From Nesterenkonia xinjiangensis (lineage in GTDB: Bacteria; Actinomycetota; Actinomycetes; Actinomycetales; Micrococcaceae), in contig NZ_JACCFY010000001.1 in NCBI RefSeq assembly GCF_013410745.1, forward strand, positions 2,728,001-2,792,000: a DNA stretch of 64,000 nucleotides, read 5' to 3'. The position numbers and the translations under genes are program-made. Position 1 is the first letter of the stretch, and each line of letters starts with the position of its first letter. The notes below the pieces were generated by a model. That model saw only the letters and a program-made list of their open reading frames with translations, searched no databases and had not been told where the DNA came from. Positions 7,732 to 14,736 of the stretch are shown here, in pieces.

Positions 7732-8849
7732 GAGGGAAGACTATCGGCTCGCGTGCGGGCCGCCTCGGCCCACCGGCCGCGCAGCTGTGGATCTGTCAGC
7801 CAGGATTCCAGGAGCCGGGCCCAGTCCTCAGGCTGATCGGGATCTGCGGTGCCTCCGGCCTCGCCGAGGGCTTCCACTGCGCCGGTGCCGGAGGAGACGA
7901 TCCCCGGCACGCCATGGGCGCAGGCCTCGGTGACCACCATGCCGTAGGTCTCGGCCCAGGAGGGGAGCAGCAGCAGATCGGTGCGGCGCCAGAGTCCGTG
8001 CATCTCCTCCGGGGGGAGTGCCCCGAGGTGGACGATCCTGCCGGGGAGGCGACCCTGAAGCTCCTGGAGCATCGCGGCACCTGGCCCCTGCTCGGCGCCG
8101 CCGCCGGCGAGCTGTAGGACCCAGTCATGCTCGAGCAGGGTGGAGAGCGCCTCACCGAGCAGGCGGTGGTTCTTCCGTGGGGTGAAGGAAGCCGCCATGG
8201 TCAGTCGCAGGGGAGCCGTCTCAGAGTGCGTCCGGCCCGGGTCCACGCTGCTTGGGAGGTCCACGCTGCTCGGAATGTCCACACCGGGGACGAGGACATC
8301 GACCTTCTGGCGACCATGGCGGCGGTGGAGGTCCTCGGCCGCCCATCGGCTGGTGGCCACCACGCGGGCAGCCGCCCGCACGGCCTGACCCTCGGCCTCC
8401 GCGAGACCGACGGTCCTGGGCTCTGCGGACCCGGCCGTGCGCTCGTGCTCGGCGGCCAGCGGCAGATGCACCAGCAGAACATCGCCCAGCGGCTTCTCTG
8501 CCGGCGGGCTCGGCGCCGCCGGCCGCTGCGAGGGGTCGTCGCTGAACAGTTCGGGCATGCACCCGCCGATCAGCCCGTCCACGATCACCGGCAGCGGGCG
8601 GATTTCGCGGTGCAGTCTCGCGAGCGCGTCCAGGAGCCGGCGGCGGGAGGCCTCATCCGGGTGCGGCCAGGGGCCGGGGACACGCAGCCGGTGCACTGTG
8701 GTGCCCAGGCCCTGCAGAGCGTCCACCACTCGGTCGTTGTACAGCGACCCGCCGCTGGGTCCGGGCAGATCAGGATCGACCCAGATCAGCTCCGTCACAT
8801 GCGGCTGCGAGTCCTCGCCGCCGGGCGGCCGGTGGAGGCGCCGGGTCAC
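7674..8849 (-). CDS. Glycosyltransferase family 4 in pterin-like cluster
   Basis: GT-B glycosyltransferase of 391 aa. The C-terminal donor domain has RLTMAASFTPRKNHRLLGEAL and the GT4 signature LPSWAETYGMVVTEACAHGVPGIVS with the two conserved Glu residues. The N-terminal domain begins VTELIWVDPDLPGPSGGSLYNDRVV, with the usual Gly-rich acceptor loop. The start is GTG 8849, overlapping the PTPS stop as GTGA, which indicates coupled translation. A glycosyltransferase directly between a pterin-synthase homologue and a methyltransferase suggests the product of the operon is glycosylated and methylated. A direct 15-bp duplication (PSSVDLPSSVD) is visible in the middle of the protein. Confidence 0.9.
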   Translation of the reverse strand: MTRRLHRPPGGEDSQPHVTELIWVDPDLPGPSGGSLYNDRVVDALQGLGTTVHRLRVPGPWPHPDEASRRRLLDALARLHREIRPLPVIVDGLIGGCMPELFSDDPSQRPAAPSPPAEKPLGDVLLVHLPLAAEHERTAGSAEPRTVGLAEAEGQAVRAAARVVATSRWAAEDLHRRHGRQKVDVLVPGVDIPSSVDLPSSVDPGRTHSETAPLRLTMAASFTPRKNHRLLGEALSTLLEHDWVLQLAGGGAEQGPGAAMLQELQGRLPGRIVHLGALPPEEMHGLWRRTDLLLLPSWAETYGMVVTEACAHGVPGIVSSGTGAVEALGEAGGTADPDQPEDWARLLESWLTDPQLRGRWAEAARTRADSLPSWEQTANHWQKLIGSLQTG

Positions 8850-9259
8850 AGCTCGAGACGCACCGAGGCTCGGGCCCGTGGGTTCTCCCCGGCCTCGATC
8901 TCGATGGCCGTGAGTCCATGATGCTCCGGAAGCGACTGGGCGAGCTGCTGCGCGATGTAGGCGATGATCACCTCGGTGGTGCTCAGCTTGTTCTCGAAGG
9001 CGGGAAGCTCGTCCAGGTTCTGGTGGCGCAGCGGCTCCAGCACCACGGCGAGGAGATCGGTGGCGGCTCCGATGTCCATGACCACACCATGGGTGTCCAG
9101 CCCGGGGCGCTCGTAGGTGGCGTGGACATGAAGCGTGGCCCCGTGCAGCCGCTGGGCGGGGCCGAAGAACGGGTCGTCGAGACTGTGCGCGATCATCAGA
9201 TGGTCATCGACGGTCAGCCGGAATCGCGACATGTGCGCCGAGAGGTGGGAGACGGTCAT
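8846..9259 (-). CDS. 6-pyruvoyl-tetrahydropterin synthase/QueD-fold protein, active site degenerate
   Basis: PTPS/QueD family protein of 137 aa. Canonical members bind zinc through three His (one in the N-terminal strand, two in HGH) and use a catalytic Cys just before HGH, acting on 7,8-dihydroneopterin triphosphate. Here H25 and H39 are kept, but the HGHNY motif reads H39-G-A41-T-L, so the third zinc ligand is missing, and there is no Cys before it (GPAQRLHG). The C-terminal Glu of the family is kept (ENPRARAS). Both neighbours overlap by 4 nt, so it is translated as part of the operon. The activity is probably not the textbook reaction. Confidence 0.85.
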   Translation of the reverse strand: MTVSHLSAHMSRFRLTVDDHLMIAHSLDDPFFGPAQRLHGATLHVHATYERPGLDTHGVVMDIGAATDLLAVVLEPLRHQNLDELPAFENKLSTTEVIIAYIAQQLAQSLPEHHGLTAIEIEAGENPRARASVRLEL

Positions 9260-10320
9260 GGGTGCTCCTGTCGGTGTGGTGGCTCTGCGGTCTCAGGCTT
9301 GAGGCGGACGGGGGACAGCTGGTCCGTGCGGTGGTCGACCACGTGGCAGATCGTCCCGGACCAGGTGGGGTCGTCGGTGGCCAGGGCGTCCATCACCTCC
9401 GGAAGGTCCTCCAACGGGGAGCGGCCGGTGAGCAGCGCGTCGAAACGCTCGTCGAGCAGGGACAGGGCCAGCTGGAGCCGCTGCCGCCGAGTCCGCCGCA
9501 GCCGGCGCGGCTGGGCGACCTCGCCCACCTGGGAGGCGACGATCCGCAGCCTCCGAGCATGGAAATCCGCGCCCAGCGGCACGTCCGGATGGTGCTGGCC
9601 GTACCAGGACTGCTCCACGATCACCGCGTCATCGCCGGCCACCCTGAGCGCCTCCGCCAGGCCGGCCCCCGTGGCTGAGGAGTGCAGGACCACGTCACGG
9701 TCCGTGCTCGCCCGACCCGGCGGCAGGGCGTGCAGGCCCAGGGAGTCGATGAGCTGACGGCGTGCGGCATCGACCTCGACGACCTCGAGCCGTTCCAGCG
9801 GCATGCGGTCCGCGAGCAGGGCGGTGGCCAGCCCGATCATCCCTCCGCCGATGACCGTGACCCGGTCACCGAGGCTGACACCGGCCTCCCAGAGCGCGTT
9901 GAGGCCCGTCTCGGCGGCGCCGGCGAGCAGGGCTCGCTCCGGCGGACAGCCAGGCGGCAGCGGATGACAGTCCTCGGCGGGGACGGCGACATGCTCGCGG
10001 TGGCCGGCGAGGCTGAACACGGTGCGCCCGACCAGCTCGGCGGCTCCTTCTCCCTGGCCGTCCCGGACGACGCCCACATTGAGGTACCCGTGGCTGACCG
10101 GGTGGGGCAGCTCGCCCAGCTGATATGGTGCCCGCATCAGCTCGGCGATCTCGGGGGGAACGTCTCCACGGTGGACCATCGATTCGGTGCCGCGGGAGAT
10201 GCCGCTGATGATCGTCTCCACCAGCACCTCGCCGTCGGCGGGGCGGGGCGGCGAAGCCTGCCTGAGCTCCCCGCGCCCGGGACCGACAGTCCAGAACTGC
10301 CTGCTGCTGGGTGCCTCCAT
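9256..10320 (-). CDS. MDR-family dehydrogenase lacking the usual zinc site (BchC-like)
   Basis: Medium-chain dehydrogenase/reductase of 354 aa and first gene of the minus-strand operon. The nucleotide-binding motif VTVIGGGMIGLATALLA is clear near residue 165. The catalytic-zinc Cys is replaced (SGISRGTES in place of SGICGTD), the GHE motif reads SHGYLN, and no four-Cys structural zinc lobe is present, as in BchC-like and sugar-oxidising MDRs. It probably oxidises a hydroxyl on a small substrate with NAD(P). ATG 10320 is preceded by GGCAGGA; longer upstream frames run into the divergent gene's promoter. Its stop overlaps the PTPS start (ATGA). Confidence 0.88.
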   Translation of the reverse strand: MEAPSSRQFWTVGPGRGELRQASPPRPADGEVLVETIISGISRGTESMVHRGDVPPEIAELMRAPYQLGELPHPVSHGYLNVGVVRDGQGEGAAELVGRTVFSLAGHREHVAVPAEDCHPLPPGCPPERALLAGAAETGLNALWEAGVSLGDRVTVIGGGMIGLATALLADRMPLERLEVVEVDAARRQLIDSLGLHALPPGRASTDRDVVLHSSATGAGLAEALRVAGDDAVIVEQSWYGQHHPDVPLGADFHARRLRIVASQVGEVAQPRRLRRTRRQRLQLALSLLDERFDALLTGRSPLEDLPEVMDALATDDPTWSGTICHVVDHRTDQLSPVRLKPETAEPPHRQEHP

Positions 10321-10403
10321 GGTCGTATCCTGCCACGTCAGGCCGGGTGAGGGACATGGTCGCCGCGGTTCAGGCGGCACAGGTCCGGAATCCGCGTGCC
10401 CCT

Positions 10404-10409
10404 TATGAT
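10404..10409 (+). promoter_or_regulatory. -10 box of leaderless CDP-alcohol transferase gene
   Basis: TATGAT lies 7 nt before ATG 10417, so transcription should start on or next to the start codon. There is no Shine-Dalgarno in this interval and no clear -35. The 96-bp gap also holds the promoter of the divergent dehydrogenase operon. Confidence 0.55.
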
Positions 10410-10416
10410 CGCTGTC

Positions 10417-11262
10417 ATGGACCTCCGCCGCAGGCCGCTGCTCGGCAGCGCCGCCGTCATCATCGCTGCGGCGCTGCTGCTCGGTGCTCTGCTGCATCTC
10501 GACGGAGTGCTGACCAGGCTGCTCCTCAGCGGGCCCGAGGGGATCGAGGACAGCGTCGACGGCCTCCTGACGCCGGGGGAGGGGCTCGGCGTGCCGGCGG
10601 TGACGGCAGGAATGATCGCTTTCGCCTCCTGCCAGCTGCATGCCCTGAGAGGTGCCGGCCGCTTCCGTCTCGCCGATGCCGTGACCCTGCTGCGCTGCAT
10701 GCTGCTGGGGGTGTTCACCGCCGCGGCGATCCAGGCGACCAGCCCCGCGGAGCTTCCCACCGGTTCAGGGCTGCCTCTGCCGCTGATCCTCCTGGCGGCG
10801 ATCATCCTGCTCATCGACGGGCTCGACGGCGCGGTAGCCCGCTCCGCCGGTGGAGAGACCCCCGCCGGAGGCCGGTATGACGAGACCTCCGACGCCGTGG
10901 TGCTCCTCGTGCTGGCCCTGACGGCTGCGCTCGCAGTGGGATGGTGGGCGTTGCTGCTGGGACTGCTGCGGCCGGCCTTCGCCGTGGGAGGCCGCGTCCG
11001 CCCTGCCTGGCGGCAGCCTCTGGACCCCAGCCGTCGTCGTAAGATCTGCGGCATCGCGCCGGGGGTCCTCCTGCTGGTGGCCCTCGCGCCCTGGCCGGCG
11101 ATCTCCGCGGTGACCAGCGCCGACGTCGAGCTCGGGCTGCGCGCCCTGCCCGTGGCCTTGGGCCTGACCCTGGTGGCGATCTCCTTCGGGCTGGATGTGC
11201 GGCGCCTGGAGAGAGCATCTCAGGACCAGCCTCCGAACCCGGGCACGCCGCTGCCCGAGTGA
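10417..11262 (+). CDS. CDP-alcohol phosphatidyltransferase family protein (second copy)
   Basis: Membrane protein of 281 aa with a complete CDP-alcohol phosphotransferase signature: D134, D137, G138, A141, R142, G151, D155 and D159 in exactly the family spacing. Five to seven hydrophobic segments flank it, and the first 70 residues form an additional N-terminal membrane region. It differs clearly from the copy at 4859, so it probably uses another alcohol or CDP-linked donor. It is divergent from the dehydrogenase/PTPS operon and followed 59 nt later by a GT4 gene. ATG 10417 fits a leaderless transcript from TATGAT; GTG 10396 and ATG 10405 are in frame but precede the predicted transcription start. 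Confidence 0.85.
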   Translation: MDLRRRPLLGSAAVIIAAALLLGALLHLDGVLTRLLLSGPEGIEDSVDGLLTPGEGLGVPAVTAGMIAFASCQLHALRGAGRFRLADAVTLLRCMLLGVFTAAAIQATSPAELPTGSGLPLPLILLAAIILLIDGLDGAVARSAGGETPAGGRYDETSDAVVLLVLALTAALAVGWWALLLGLLRPAFAVGGRVRPAWRQPLDPSRRRKICGIAPGVLLLVALAPWPAISAVTSADVELGLRALPVALGLTLVAISFGLDVRRLERASQDQPPNPGTPLPE

Positions 11263-13142
11263 CCTGCGGTGTGACGTGTCCGGCGCTCCCGCGGCGCCAT
11301 GGTGTTGGCAGAATGGCCCCTGTGCGACTTTTCTTCGACGCCCGCTACACCCGGACCCGGGTCCATGACGGCATCTCTCGCTTCTCCGCCTCGCTGATCG
11401 AGGCCACGGCCTGCCGTGCGGACGTCACCATGCTCATCAGCGACCCCGACCAGCTGCGGCTGCTCCCGCCGGACGTCCCCTGGCTGCGGATCAGCTCCCC
11501 GACCTCCGCCGCAGAGCCGTGGGTGGCCCGGCAGATCAACCCGCACCGCCCCGACGTCGTCTTCTCCCCGATGCAGACCATGGGCGGCTGGGGGCGCGAG
11601 TATCCGCTGATCCTCACCCTGCACGACCTCATCTACTACGAGCACCGCACGCCCCCGCGGAACCTCCCTGGCCCCATCCGGCTGGGATGGCGGCTCTACC
11701 ACCTCAGCCCGTGGCCGCAGCGGCTCGTCCTGGACCAGGCCGACGCCGTCGCCACCGTCTCGCAGACCACCTGTGACCTCATGCGGTCCCAGCGGCTGAC
11801 GCGTCGTCCGATCGAGGTGATCCCCAACGCCCCGCAGCCGGTGGCCGCGCCCCGCGATCCCGCACAGCCGCCGGCCCGCCGCCTGGTCTACATGGGGTCC
11901 TTCATGGACTACAAGAACGTCGAGGGCGTCATCCGGGGCCTCTCGGAGCTGCCCGAGCATACGCTGCACCTGTGCAGCCCGATCGACGCCCGCCGGCGCG
12001 CTGAGCTGACTGCGCTCGCTCCGCGTGAGGATCAGCTGGTCTTCCACGACGGGATCTCCGAGTCCGGCTACCACGACCTGCTCCGAGACGCGACTGCCCT
12101 GGTGACCCTGTCCCGGGCGGAGGGCTACGGCCTGCCGGTGATCGAGGCCATGTCCCACGGCACGCCCGCAGTGGTCTCGGACCTGCCGATCTTCCGGGAG
12201 ATCGCAGGCACCGCCTGGGAGGCCGCCGGGGCCCAGGCCGTAGATCCCGACGACCCGCAGGCTCTCGCCGCCGCGGTCCGCAGGCTCGCGGACCCGCAGA
12301 CCTTCGCCGCCGCCTCCCGAGCTGCCCGAAGGCGCAGCCTCGAGTACGGCTGGGAGGACTCCGCCGATCGTCTGCTGCGTGTGGCTGGGGACGTCTCCCG
12401 CCGCTGGCGGCGTCGCCGCGCTCCCTGGGGCTGAGGCTCGGATCCGGGACGCGTCGGCCTGCCGGAGAGACGCACCGGGCCCGCCGGAGAGGGGCAGCAG
12501 CACCGAGGGCTCCAGGTCCCCGGTCAGCAGCAGCGGGTTGAGGTACTCGCCGTGGAGTCGCACGCCCCAGTGCAGGCAGGAGCCCGGTGTGCAGTGGTGC
12601 GAGCCGTCGAGTTCACGGGCCAGCGTGCCGATCGGCTCTCCGGCGACGACGACGTCGCCCACCTCCAGATCGCTCTCCACCGGCTCGAAGGAGCTCACCA
12701 GTCCGTCCCCATGGTCGAGGGAGATCACCGGTCGGTCCACCACCACGCCGATGAAGCTCACCTGTGCTGCCGCGGGTGCGAGCACATCGGCGCCCTCCTC
12801 GGCCGCCAGATCCACGCCCCGATGGCCGGCCGCCCACGGTGCCGGAGGCGCGGCGAAGGGCCGCAGCACCTCCGGCACTGCGGTCACTGGAGGCTGCCAG
12901 TCAGGGGTGGAGCCGGCGGACCCTGCCGCGGAGGTCGCTGCGGCCGGCAGAGTCCCGACTCGGGCTGTCGCGTCCGGGACCGCCGGCCCGCCGACGCTGA
13001 GCATCATGATCAGCAGCAGGCACATCATCACCGTGCGTGGCTGCGGGGGAGTGGTCAGCGGAGAGACGAGCTCGACGACATGGTCGACGTCGGGCTCCGC
13101 ACGTCGGGCCCGGGGATTCGCAGATCTTCGGCACAGGTCCAT
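11220..13142 (-). CDS. M23 family peptidase; conserved part about 12500-13142, 3' end open
   Basis: Secreted LytM/M23 metallopeptidase expected to cut peptidoglycan cross-links. A hydrophobic signal region (CLLLIMMLSVGGPA) is followed by a domain with the zinc motif H-x3-D (GHRGVDLAAEEG) and the second motif CLHWGVRLHGEYLNPLLL, where the first His of HxH is Cys, as is often seen in actinobacterial homologues. The recognisable protein ends near 12530, but no stop follows: the frame stays open for 1.2 kb antisense to the GT4 gene until 11220. ATG 13142 is a guess; GTG 13178 would add 12 residues. A lost stop or frameshift near 12440-12500 is likely. Confidence 0.6.
   Translation of the reverse strand: MDLCRRSANPRARRAEPDVDHVVELVSPLTTPPQPRTVMMCLLLIMMLSVGGPAVPDATARVGTLPAAATSAAGSAGSTPDWQPPVTAVPEVLRPFAAPPAPWAAGHRGVDLAAEEGADVLAPAAAQVSFIGVVVDRPVISLDHGDGLVSSFEPVESDLEVGDVVVAGEPIGTLARELDGSHHCTPGSCLHWGVRLHGEYLNPLLLTGDLEPSVLLPLSGGPGASLRQADASRIRASAPGSAATPPAAGDVPSHTQQTIGGVLPAVLEAAPSGSSGGGGEGLRVREPADRGGESLRVVGIYGLGPGGLPGGACDLPEDRQVRDHCGRAVGHGLDHRQAVALRPGQGHQGSRVSEQVVVAGLGDPVVEDQLILTRSERSQLSAPAGVDRAAQVQRMLGQLREAPDDALDVLVVHEGPHVDQAAGRRLCGIAGRGHRLRGVGDHLDRTTRQPLGPHEVTGGLRDGGDGVGLVQDEPLRPRAEVVEPPSQPDGAREVPRGRAVLVVDEVVQGEDQRILAPPAAHGLHRGEDDVGAVRVDLPGHPRLCGGGRGADPQPGDVRREQPQLVGVADEHGDVRTAGRGLDQRGGEARDAVMDPGPGVAGVEEKSHRGHSANTMAPRERRTRHTAGHSGSGVPGFGGWS
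11309..11314 (+). promoter_or_regulatory. -10 box of leaderless GT4 gene
   Basis: CAGAAT lies 7 nt before GTG 11322, the same arrangement as at 10404. If used, the ATG at 11313 would lie inside the -10 box and could not be the start. Confidence 0.45.
11322..12434 (+). CDS. Glycosyltransferase family 4
   Basis: GT-B glycosyltransferase of 370 aa. It opens VRLFFDARYTRTRVHDGISRF, a common start for GT4 mannosyltransferase-like enzymes, and has the donor-domain motifs RLVYMGSFMDYKNV and LSRAEGYGLPVIEAMSHGTPAVV with the conserved Glu pair. It sits downstream of the second CDP-alcohol transferase and probably glycosylates its lipid product at the inner membrane face. GTG 11322 is preferred for the leaderless promoter; ATG 11313 is the alternative. 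The C-terminus is very Arg-rich (RRWRRRRAPWG), which would suit binding to anionic lipid. An open frame of the M23 peptidase gene runs through the whole gene on the other strand. Confidence 0.88.
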   Translation: MRLFFDARYTRTRVHDGISRFSASLIEATACRADVTMLISDPDQLRLLPPDVPWLRISSPTSAAEPWVARQINPHRPDVVFSPMQTMGGWGREYPLILTLHDLIYYEHRTPPRNLPGPIRLGWRLYHLSPWPQRLVLDQADAVATVSQTTCDLMRSQRLTRRPIEVIPNAPQPVAAPRDPAQPPARRLVYMGSFMDYKNVEGVIRGLSELPEHTLHLCSPIDARRRAELTALAPREDQLVFHDGISESGYHDLLRDATALVTLSRAEGYGLPVIEAMSHGTPAVVSDLPIFREIAGTAWEAAGAQAVDPDDPQALAAAVRRLADPQTFAAASRAARRRSLEYGWEDSADRLLRVAGDVSRRWRRRRAPWG

Positions 13143-13667
13143 GGAGCTATGCTGGAGCGCCGGCCGAGGCCGCGACACAGTCCGTCGCGGCCCTGTGGAG
13201 AGCTCGGCGTGTCACCCCGTCCTGTGCCCATCCTGTGGAGGATCGGATCAGGCCGGGAGATCACGATTCTGTAGTACACTGTTGGCCAGCAGTTGACGCT
13301 GACGTTCTATCGTCCTGCCCACTTCTGGTCCCTCTCGCGAGGCAGGTCTCTGGGCAGTTGATCGCCGGCCGACGCTGACTACGCGCAGAGCTTGTCTCCG
13401 TCAGCACATCCTCGTCGAAGGGCAGCTGGGGGAGGGGGATCCGCTCGGTCCGCACCGGAGACGCCTGGTTCCAGGCCTCCTGCCTCGGCAGGAACCGGAG
13501 CGGTCGGATCCATGATCTTGAATCCCCGCTCCGCCAGGAGCCCCGGTGAACGGGGCAGTACGACGTGACCAACCGAAAAATACCCGCCGGCGCTGCATGG
13601 CGTCGTCCCCTCCTCTGGGAGTCGGGGACGGCATCGTGTCTGAAGCCCGGCACCGAAAGGATTCACC
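13143..13667 (+). other. Intergenic region and long rpsB leader
   Basis: About 525 nt without a convincing protein gene. A TACACT hexamer at 13274-13279 could be the -10 of the rpsB transcript, giving a leader of roughly 380 nt; I saw no strong -35. The downstream half contains a branched foldable structure (13437-13511), a GCCCCG/CGGGGC hairpin with loop GTGAA (13540-13556) and a further CGTCCCC/GGGGACG pairing near 13603-13632. GAAAGGA precedes the rpsB ATG. Short open frames in this interval have no coding character. Confidence 0.5.
13437..13511 (+). ncRNA. Candidate structured rpsB leader (three-way junction)
   Basis: The outer helix pairs GGAT (13437-13440) with ATCC (13508-13511) and CCGCTCGGT (13441-13449) with ACCGGAGCGG (13494-13503, one bulge). 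Inside are two perfect hairpins, GCCTGG-TT-CCAGGC (13463-13476) and CCTGCC-TC-GGCAGG (13479-13492). This is about 155-230 nt upstream of rpsB, where ribosomal protein S2 commonly autoregulates in other bacteria. Whether S2 binds here is inference; covariation has not been tested. Confidence 0.45.
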
Positions 13668-14597
13668 ATGCCTGTCGTCACCATGCGCCAGCTCCTCGAC
13701 TCCGGTGTGCACTTCGGCCACCAGACCCGACGCTGGAACCCGAAGATGAAGCGTTACATCTTCACCGAGCGCAACGGCATCTACATCATCGACCTGCAGC
13801 AGTCGCTGTCCTACATCGACCGCGCGTTCGACTTCATCAAGCAGACGGTCGCCCACGGCGGCTCCATCCTGTTCGTCGGCACCAAGAAGCAGGGCCAGGA
13901 GGCCATCGCGGAGCAGGCCACCCGCGTCGGTCAGCCCTACGTGAACCACCGCTGGCTCGGCGGCATGCTCACCAACTTCGCCACGGTCTCCAAGCGCGTC
14001 CAGCGCATGAAGGAGCTCGAGGAGATCGACTTCGACGACGTCGCCGGCTCCGGCCACACCAAGAAGGAGCTGCTGCTGCTCAGCCGCGAGCTGACCAAGC
14101 TGCAGGCCAACCTGGGCGGCATCCGCAACCTGACCAAGACGCCGTCGGCGGTCTGGATCGTGGACACCAAGAAGGAGCACCTGGCCGTGGACGAGGCCCG
14201 CAAGCTGGGGATCCCGGTCATCGCCATCCTGGACACCAACTGCGACCCCGACGAGGTCGACTACCCGATCCCGGGCAACGACGACGCCATCCGCTCCGTC
14301 GACCTGCTCACCCGTGTGATCGCCGACGCCGTCGCCGAGGGCCTGATCGCTCGCGACGAGAAGCGCGGCGGCGGCTCCGGTGCCGCGGCCGAGCCGATGG
14401 CCGAGTGGGAGCGTGAGCTCCTCGAGCAGCACGCCGCAGAGAAGGCCGGCAAGGCAGACAAGGCCGAGGGCGAGGCCGTCGAGGCTGCGAAGGTCGAGAC
14501 CGAGACTGCTGAGACCGTCGAGACCTCCGAGACTGACGCCGTCGACACGGTCGAGGTCTCCGAGCCCGCCGAGGCGTCTGCCGCGGACTCCAAGTAA
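13668..14597 (+). CDS. rpsB: 30S ribosomal protein S2
   Basis: Ribosomal protein S2, which bridges the head and body of the 30S subunit. The 309-aa protein starts [32 protein letters not shown], the invariant S2 opening, and carries [13 protein letters not shown] and the [12 protein letters not shown] region. The last 60 residues are an Ala/Glu/Thr/Val-rich acidic tail, an extension common in actinobacteria and absent from E. coli S2. A good GAAAGGA precedes the ATG. It is followed by a strong hairpin and then tsf, the near-universal partner gene. Confidence 0.98.
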   Translation: MPVVTMRQLLDSGVHFGHQTRRWNPKMKRYIFTERNGIYIIDLQQSLSYIDRAFDFIKQTVAHGGSILFVGTKKQGQEAIAEQATRVGQPYVNHRWLGGMLTNFATVSKRVQRMKELEEIDFDDVAGSGHTKKELLLLSRELTKLQANLGGIRNLTKTPSAVWIVDTKKEHLAVDEARKLGIPVIAILDTNCDPDEVDYPIPGNDDAIRSVDLLTRVIADAVAEGLIARDEKRGGGSGAAAEPMAEWERELLEQHAAEKAGKADKAEGEAVEAAKVETETAETVETSETDAVDTVEVSEPAEASAADSK

Positions 14598-14616
14598 GAC
14601 TCTCGTCGCTTCAGCG

Positions 14617-14665
14617 CCTCACGCCCGTCACCTGAATGCCTGATACTCAGGTGGCGGGCGTGAGG
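14617..14665 (+). terminator. Strong hairpin between rpsB and tsf
   Basis: CCTCACGCCCGTCACCTGA pairs with TCAGGTGGCGGGCGTGAGG (18 of 19 positions) around an 11-nt loop. No run of T follows, so it may be a processing or attenuation element that sets the rpsB:tsf ratio rather than a full terminator. Confidence 0.7.
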
Positions 14666-14736
14666 GCTGTGGAGCGCGCATCTTCACCGATCTGATTCAT
14701 CGATCCCCATCGAACCCCAATCTGGAGGACGGGACT

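Noticed and set aside
13179-13653. Several small open frames in the rpsB leader
   Set aside because: No ribosome-binding site, no conserved pattern, and they overlap the foldable RNA region.
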